Source: Alphaproteobacteria bacterium (GTDB taxonomy: Bacteria; Pseudomonadota; Alphaproteobacteria; Micropepsales; Micropepsaceae). Taken from it: a stretch of DNA of 10,773 bases. A program made the position numbers and the translations under genes. Positions 6,673 through 10,773 of the stretch are shown here, in pieces. Under the pieces are notes generated by a model. That model searched no databases. It was not told the DNA's origin and was given only the letters and a program-made list of their open reading frames with translations. Numbering within the stretch: the first letter of the stretch is position 1; each line of letters opens with the position of its first letter. The stretch is from NCBI GenBank assembly GCA_003246795.1, contig QKCS01000135.1, positions 1 to 10,773 on the forward strand. Direction: 5' to 3'.

Positions 6673-8022
6673 ATGAAACCTTCTGCATCCGTGCTCTGCG
6701 CGTTAGCGTGGAGCGTCGTGGCGGCCGCGGCGCAGCCTGCGTTCGCCGCCGCCGATGATTTGAGCGCCATCCGCCAAGAGATGAAGGCGTTGCGCGGCGA
6801 CTATGAAAGCAAGCTGCGCGAACTCGAACAGCGGCTGAAGAAGGCCGAGGACCGGGCGGCGAAGGCCGAAGCGGCAGCGGCCGCTGTCCCCGCACAGACC
6901 GTGGCGACGGCGCCACCACAACCACCGCCGCCTCCCGCGGCGCCGCGGGCGCCGGCGAGCGCGAACGCGTTCAATCCGGCGATCTCGGCGATTTTGACCG
7001 GCTCTTACGCCACGTCGCAGCACGATCCCGAAACGATCGGCGTGCGCGGCTTCGCGCTCGGCGAGGAGGCGGGGATTTGGGACCGCGGCTTTTCGCTCGG
7101 CGAGTCGGAAGTCGCCATCTCCGCGAATGTCGATCCGTACTTCTTGGCGAATCTCATCGTCGCGTTGAGCGAAGAGGGTGTGGAGGTCGAAGAGGCCTAT
7201 GTCCAAACGACGAGCTTGCCGGACGGGTTCACGGCGAAAGCCGGGCGGTTCCTCTCGGGCGTGGGCTATCTGAATGAGAAACACGCGCACACGTGGGACT
7301 TCTTCGACCAGCCGCTGCCGTATCGGGCGATGCTGGGGAACCAGTACGGCGACGACGGTATCGAAGTGCGCTGGCTCGCGCCTACCGACTTCTTCCTCGA
7401 GTTCGGTGCGGAGTGGTTTCGCGGCGACAGCTTCCCGGCGGGCGGCGCGGACGACAACGGCGCGGGTACGGTCGCGGCGTTCGTTCATGCGGGCGGCGAC
7501 ATCGACGAGGAATCGAGCATCCTCGCCGGACTGTCCTACCTGCATACGAAAGCGGTCGACCGCGACACGGACGGCGACATCTTCACCGGCACGGACGGGC
7601 TGGGGATAGCGAGCGTCGTCTACAAGTGGGCGCCGAACGGCAATCCCACGATCAACAATCTGATCGTCAACGGCGAGTACTTCTTCGGCACGGAAGAAGG
7701 AACGTTCAACGGCGTTCCGGTCGACTACGACCGCAACGGTTTCTACGTGCAGGTCGTCTATCAGTTCATGCCGCGTTGGCGCGTCGGCGCGCGCTACGCA
7801 CAGCTGAATACGGGGCACGTTCCGCTCGCGCTTGCAGGCAGCGTGCTCGACGACATGGGGCACATGCCGAAGGCGTGGTCGGCGCTGCTCGAATACGACA
7901 CGAGCGAGTTCGGCCGCTTCCGCTTGCAATACACGCTGGACGACGCGGATTTGCAGCAGAACAGCGAATTCGTCGCTGCCTATTCGATCGCCATCGGCGC
8001 CCATGGCGCGCACAAATTTTGA
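6673..8022 (+). CDS. Outer-membrane beta-barrel (porin-like) with N-terminal coiled coil, putative metal porin
   Basis: 449-residue protein with a signal peptide cleaved near AFA-AAD (about residue 25/26). A heptad-rich coiled coil follows at about 29-70 (LSAIRQEMKALRG, KLRELEQRLKKAEDRAAKAE). Next is a proline/alanine linker at about 73-97 and then a C-terminal barrel of alternating aromatic and polar strands from about 100 to the end, closing with a terminal phenylalanine as expected for BAM-assembled proteins. A coiled coil plus linker before the barrel recalls phosphate-selective and other trimeric porins. There is no TonB box or plug domain, so it is not a ZnuD-type TonB receptor. An acidic DRDTDGD loop at 296-302 could bind a cation. 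The start at 6673 has GGAG 7 bases upstream and begins the signal peptide. The ZnuA-like gene follows after 12 bases. I infer diffusion of metal or a metal complex across the outer membrane; a general porin is the alternative. Confidence 0.8.
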   Translation: MKPSASVLCALAWSVVAAAAQPAFAAADDLSAIRQEMKALRGDYESKLRELEQRLKKAEDRAAKAEAAAAAVPAQTVATAPPQPPPPPAAPRAPASANAFNPAISAILTGSYATSQHDPETIGVRGFALGEEAGIWDRGFSLGESEVAISANVDPYFLANLIVALSEEGVEVEEAYVQTTSLPDGFTAKAGRFLSGVGYLNEKHAHTWDFFDQPLPYRAMLGNQYGDDGIEVRWLAPTDFFLEFGAEWFRGDSFPAGGADDNGAGTVAAFVHAGGDIDEESSILAGLSYLHTKAVDRDTDGDIFTGTDGLGIASVVYKWAPNGNPTINNLIVNGEYFFGTEEGTFNGVPVDYDRNGFYVQVVYQFMPRWRVGARYAQLNTGHVPLALAGSVLDDMGHMPKAWSALLEYDTSEFGRFRLQYTLDDADLQQNSEFVAAYSIAIGAHGAHKF

Positions 8023-8034
8023 GGAGTCGAGGTC

Positions 8035-8940
8035 ATGTTGAAATACGCATTTGCCATTGCGGCGGCCGCATGCGCGTTCGCGACGCCTGCCTACGCAGAT
8101 TTGAGCGTGTTCGCCTGCGAACCCGAATGGGGCGCGCTGTCGAAGGAAATCGGCGGCGACAAGGTTTCCATCTACACCGCGACGACCGGTGCGCAGGATC
8201 CGCACCACGTGCAGGCGCGGCCGAGCTTGATCGCCAAGGCGCGGCGGGCCGATATCGCGGTCTGCACGGGCGCGGAACTCGAGATCGGTTGGATGCCGCA
8301 GGTGGTGCAACAGGCGGCCAACGCGCAGCTGAATCCGGGCGCTGACGGCATGTTCGAGGCGGCGAGCTTCGTGCGTCTGGCCGAAGTGCCGGTCAAGTTC
8401 GACCGCGCGGCGGGCGACATCCATTCGCAAGGCAATCCGCACGTGCAGACGGACGCGCGGAACATGCTGACGATCGCAAAGCCCTTGGCCGACCGGTTCG
8501 CCCAGCTCGACGGCGCCAATGCCGCCTTCTATCAGCAGCGCTATGCGGACTTTGCGACGCGCTGGCAGGCGGCTCTGGCGAAGTGGCAGGCCGACGCCGC
8601 GCCGCTGAAGGGAACGCCGATCGCGGTGTCCCACACGAGTTGGATCTATCTCGAGCAGTGGCTGGGCTTGAAGCGCGTCGTGGCGCTGGAGCCGAAGCCC
8701 GGCGTGCCGCCGTCGAGCGGCTATCTGGCCCAGGTTCTCGGCAAGCTTCAAGCGACGCCGGCGAAGATGGTGATCCGCGCGGCATACGAAGACGACCGCC
8801 CGTCGCTCTTCATCAGCGAGCGGACGAAGATGCCGGCCGTTCTTCTGCCGTTCACGGTGGGCGGCACGAACGAGGCGAAGGACTTGTTCTCGCTCTACGA
8901 TGACACGATCAAGCGCTTGAAGGACGCCGTGCAGAAGTGA
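8035..8940 (+). CDS. ZnuA-like metal ABC transporter substrate-binding protein
   Basis: 301-residue periplasmic protein of the cluster A-I (ZnuA/TroA/PsaA) family with a signal peptide ending at AYA-DLS (about 21/22). Candidate ligands are H57/H58 in the DPHHVQARPS segment, H136 in GNPHVQTDARN and H200 in VSHTSW. A His at the third site, where manganese binders usually have Glu, favours zinc. The long His/Asp-rich loop of classical ZnuA is absent. The C-terminal Asp of PsaA (FTD) or ZnuA (LDP) is not found: the aligned segment reads LPFTVGGTNEAKD. E252-D253-D254 is the nearest acidic cluster. Ribosome binding signals AGGAG (8022-8026) and GAGG (8029-8032) precede the ATG. The stop overlaps the permease start by four bases, so the pair is coupled. 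I leave the symbol blank because this looks like a divergent subfamily. Confidence 0.85.
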   Translation: MLKYAFAIAAAACAFATPAYADLSVFACEPEWGALSKEIGGDKVSIYTATTGAQDPHHVQARPSLIAKARRADIAVCTGAELEIGWMPQVVQQAANAQLNPGADGMFEAASFVRLAEVPVKFDRAAGDIHSQGNPHVQTDARNMLTIAKPLADRFAQLDGANAAFYQQRYADFATRWQAALAKWQADAAPLKGTPIAVSHTSWIYLEQWLGLKRVVALEPKPGVPPSSGYLAQVLGKLQATPAKMVIRAAYEDDRPSLFISERTKMPAVLLPFTVGGTNEAKDLFSLYDDTIKRLKDAVQK

Positions 8941-9698
8941 CCTTCGGCGAACTTGAGTTCAGCATTCTCTGGCCCGCGTTCCTTGCGGGCCTTCTCGTGC
9001 TTTCGACGCACGTGCCGCTCGGTCAGCAGGTGTTGTCGCGCGGCATCGTCTTCATCGACCTCGCGATCGCGCAGGTCGCGGGGCTGGGCGTCACCGCGGC
9101 CGACGCCTTCGGCTTCGAACCGCAAGGCTGGCGCGTTCAAGCGGCGGCAGTCGGTGCGGCGCTGATCGGCTCGCTGCTCTTGACGTGGAGCGAACGTGTT
9201 TGGCCGCAAGTGCAGGAAGCGTTGATCGGCGTTCTCTTCGCCTTTGCCGCGTGCGTCGAGCTTTTGGTTCTCGCGCACAATCCGCGCGGGGGTGAGCATT
9301 TGAAGGACCTGCTGGTCGGGCAGATTCTTTGGGTGTCGCCGTCATCCCTGATTCCCATCGCGCTTCTCTACGCCATGGCGCTGACGATCTGGTTCGGATT
9401 CCGGGGACGGCTCGGACATATGGGCTTCTATGTGTTGTTCGCGCTGGTCGTCACGCAATCCGTGCAGCTCGTCGGCATCTATCTCGTGTTTGCGAGCCTA
9501 ATCGTGCCGGCACTGGCGGCGCGCCTGTTTCCGGAGTCGTGGCGGCTGGGCGTCGGCTATGGCGTCGGCATTGCGGCTTATGCGCTGGGGCTGATGGCCT
9601 CGTCTGTGTTCGACCTTCCGACGGGGGCCGCAATCGTCGTGGCGCTGGTCGCGGTGTTCGCGGTCGTAACGCTGGTGCGCGGGCCGCAGCGGCGTTAA
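8937..9698 (+). CDS. ABC-3 family metal ABC transporter permease (ZnuB-like)
   Basis: 253-residue inner-membrane protein, close to ZnuB length (about 261), with about eight hydrophobic segments. Family signatures are RGIVFIDLAIAQVAGLGV at about 35-52, equivalent to the GDALSHA-x-PG region of ZnuB, the segment DLLVGQILWVS, and GIYLVFASLIVPALAARLF near the C-terminus, equivalent to the LLIIPAATA motif. It starts with GTG in a GTGA overlap with the upstream binding-protein stop, so translational coupling is likely. It should form the homodimeric channel importing the metal delivered by the binding protein. The partner ATPase is not adjacent, which is unusual. The frame and start have no reasonable alternative. 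Confidence 0.88.
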   Translation: MTFGELEFSILWPAFLAGLLVLSTHVPLGQQVLSRGIVFIDLAIAQVAGLGVTAADAFGFEPQGWRVQAAAVGAALIGSLLLTWSERVWPQVQEALIGVLFAFAACVELLVLAHNPRGGEHLKDLLVGQILWVSPSSLIPIALLYAMALTIWFGFRGRLGHMGFYVLFALVVTQSVQLVGIYLVFASLIVPALAARLFPESWRLGVGYGVGIAAYALGLMASSVFDLPTGAAIVVALVAVFAVVTLVRGPQRR

Positions 9699-9736
9699 CG
9701 GGGACGGCACGGCGGCTGCAGCACCTGCTCTGAAAG

Positions 9737-9770
9737 GCCGATTTTTGGCGGAAATCCGTCTCAAATCGGC
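9737..9770. repeat. Inverted repeat after the permease gene
   Basis: GCCGATTT (9737-9744) and AAATCGGC (9763-9770) give a perfect 8-bp stem around an 18-base loop that itself holds a small CGG/CCG hairpin (9749-9751 with 9756-9758). It begins 38 bases after the permease stop and ends shortly before the GGAGG of the next gene. It could terminate or attenuate the metal operon or be a leader structure of the small downstream gene. The run of five Ts is inside the structure rather than after it, so it is not a standard terminator. Confidence 0.4.
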
Positions 9771-9787
9771 ACATTCGGAGGCGGATC

Positions 9788-10129
9788 ATGGTTAAGCGTG
9801 CGATTGCGATCCTCTTGGGCGCGGCAGCCGGCGTCGCGCTGTGGTACCTCGCCGTTTGGGCGCGCGAAGCGATGCAGCCGCAGCCGGTCATGAGCTTCGG
9901 CGACTGCGTGCGCTACGGCGCCGATTGCGTGAGCGACGGCTCGGAACCGCAGGAAATCATTCCTCTTATTGCTCCTGCTGCGCCGGCCGACCCCTGCAAG
10001 AGCTGGCTCGCCGGGGCCGACGGCGGCGTTGCGGCGCTTTCCCAGTGTCTCCACACGGCGCGCCGCGGGGTTGAGCCGGAGCAGTTGGAGAAGGCGCGCT
10101 GGGTGCAGCGGACGAGCGCTGCAAACTGA
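9788..10129 (+). CDS. Small membrane-anchored protein with four cysteines, family unknown
   Basis: 113-residue protein I do not recognise. Residues 5-24 form one hydrophobic segment preceded by K3-R4, so the rest is probably periplasmic. The soluble part has exactly four cysteines (C40, C47, C70, C87), enough for two disulfides, and a proline/alanine stretch at 59-69. The start is well supported: GGAGG at 9777-9781, 6 bases from the ATG. It is 89 bases downstream of the permease on the same strand, so it may be read through from the metal operon or have its own promoter. A role in metal handling is only suggested by position. A hairpin follows 12 bases after the stop. Confidence 0.6.
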   Translation: MVKRAIAILLGAAAGVALWYLAVWAREAMQPQPVMSFGDCVRYGADCVSDGSEPQEIIPLIAPAAPADPCKSWLAGADGGVAALSQCLHTARRGVEPEQLEKARWVQRTSAAN

Positions 10130-10141
10130 CGGCGGCCGTCG

Positions 10142-10165
10142 CCCGCGTACTCTGCGGAGCGCGGG
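10142..10165. terminator. GC-rich hairpin between converging genes
   Basis: CCCGCG (10142-10147) pairs with CGCGGG (10160-10165), and CTC (10150-10152) with GAG (10157-10159), giving a 9-bp stem with a 2-base bulge and a TGCG tetraloop. It lies between the small cysteine protein and the convergent decarboxylase gene, in the 55-base gap. No U-tract follows on either side, so efficiency is doubtful, but position and stability fit a bidirectional terminator. Confidence 0.5.
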
Positions 10166-10184
10166 TCCTTAGCCGAAGGGCTTC

Positions 10185-10773
10185 TTAGATGCAGACGCTG
10201 GCCAGCGGCGGCATGCCGTTGAAGGCGATCGACGAATAGGTCGTCGTGTAGGCGCCCGTCGAAAGGATCAGCACCTTGTCGCCTGCCTTCAGGGCGGTCG
10301 GTAGGCGGTAGTCCGTCTTTTCGTAGAGGATGTCGGCGCTGTCGCAGGTCGGGCCCGCGAGTACGACCGGCACAGTGTCGCCGCCGTCGTGCGGCGTGAT
10401 CAGGCGGTACTTGATCGCCTCGTCCATCGTCTCGGCGAGGCCGTGGAATTTGCCCACGTCGAGGAAGACCCAACGTCGTTCGTCCTGGCCGCCCTTGTGC
10501 GCGACGAGCACGACTTCGCTCGTGACCACGCCGGCATCGCCCACGATATAGCGGCCGGGCTCGACGACGAGCTCGGGCTGGTCCGCGCCGAAGTGGCGGG
10601 CCACCGAGGCGCGGATCGCTTCGCCGTAGGCTTCGATCGGCGGCACGTCGCGGTGATAGCGGGAGGGAAAGCCGCCGCCGACGTTGAGCATGGCGAGCTT
10701 CACGCCGCGCGCGGCAACGGCGGCGAAGAGGGCGGCGGCTTCGCCGATCGCCTTGTCGAACTGGGCGAGATCC
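10185..10773 (-). CDS. Ornithine/lysine decarboxylase (fold type III PLP enzyme), 5' part outside the window
   Basis: C-terminal 195 residues or so of a eukaryote-like ornithine decarboxylase, which uses pyridoxal phosphate to convert ornithine to putrescine (some bacterial members also use lysine). Diagnostic motifs are LNVGGGFP after the barrel strand, EPGRY (10548-10562), which holds the PLP phosphate, and CDSAD (10332-10346) with the active-site Cys and Asp contributed across the dimer. The C-terminal TGAYTTTYSS-AFNG follows. Reading continues in frame to the right edge (…DLAQFDKAIGEAA…), so any start within the window is internal. Alphaproteobacterial enzymes of this group are about 380 residues, so the PLP lysine half is missing here. 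Diaminopimelate decarboxylase is excluded by the CDSAD and short C-terminus. It is unrelated to the metal genes and convergent with them. Confidence 0.9.
   Translation of the reverse strand, partial: DLAQFDKAIGEAAALFAAVAARGVKLAMLNVGGGFPSRYHRDVPPIEAYGEAIRASVARHFGADQPELVVEPGRYIVGDAGVVTSEVVLVAHKGGQDERRWVFLDVGKFHGLAETMDEAIKYRLITPHDGGDTVPVVLAGPTCDSADILYEKTDYRLPTALKAGDKVLILSTGAYTTTYSSIAFNGMPPLASVCI

Noticed and set aside
7293..8345. 350-residue plus-strand frame overlapping the barrel and binding-protein genes in another phase
   Set aside because: Arg-rich out-of-frame shadow; both genes on the proper frame have signal peptides and ribosome binding sites.
6703..8751. 682-residue open frame on the minus strand across the barrel and ZnuA-like genes
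   Set aside because: It is antisense to two well-supported genes, rich in Arg/His/Leu as expected from a GC-rich shadow frame, with no ribosome binding site or recognisable domain.

Overview
The window comes from a GC-rich alphaproteobacterium. The strongest evidence is the divK–pleD pair, which encodes cell-cycle and polarity regulators very like those of Caulobacter. They sit between a DUF3572 gene and rpmG, followed by an MFS transporter and a Nudix hydrolase, an arrangement I recall from Hyphomicrobiales and relatives. Genus cannot be fixed by eye. Codon use looks uniform, and I see no insertion sequences, integrases, CRISPR arrays, rRNA or tRNA genes.

Layout. (1) Positions 1-1756, minus strand: a tightly packed operon of DUF3572, a HAD-like phosphatase and a Mak-type ROK fructokinase cut off by the left edge. 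Stops and starts overlap or nearly touch. (2) Positions 1940-3705, plus strand: divK and pleD, divergent from the first operon across a 183-base gap that probably holds promoters for both directions. A hairpin terminator lies between pleD and the convergent rpmG. (3) Positions 3763-5884, minus strand: a Nudix hydrolase and an MFS transporter overlapping by 8 bases, then rpmG, which has a plausible promoter of its own. (4) Positions 6170-9698, plus strand: a probable metal (most likely zinc) uptake operon. It encodes a small membrane-anchored protein with HWH and CPIC-H motifs, an outer-membrane beta-barrel with an N-terminal coiled coil, a ZnuA-like substrate-binding protein and an ABC-3 family permease. 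(5) Positions 9788-10129: a small membrane-anchored protein with four cysteines and no recognised family. (6) Positions 10185-10773, minus strand: the C-terminal part of an ornithine/lysine decarboxylase of PLP fold type III, cut off by the right edge.

The metal locus is the least ordinary part. It has a periplasmic binding protein and a permease but no ATPase anywhere in the window. The binding protein keeps three histidines but seems to lack the usual fourth acidic ligand and the His-rich loop of classical ZnuA. The locus also carries its own candidate outer-membrane pore and a small possible metal-binding protein. I read it as a complete envelope-crossing route: barrel in the outer membrane, binding protein in the periplasm, permease in the inner membrane. 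The energising ATPase would come from elsewhere. Zinc is inferred from family resemblance and is not shown by the sequence. The remaining genes look like ordinary alphaproteobacterial housekeeping and regulatory genes.
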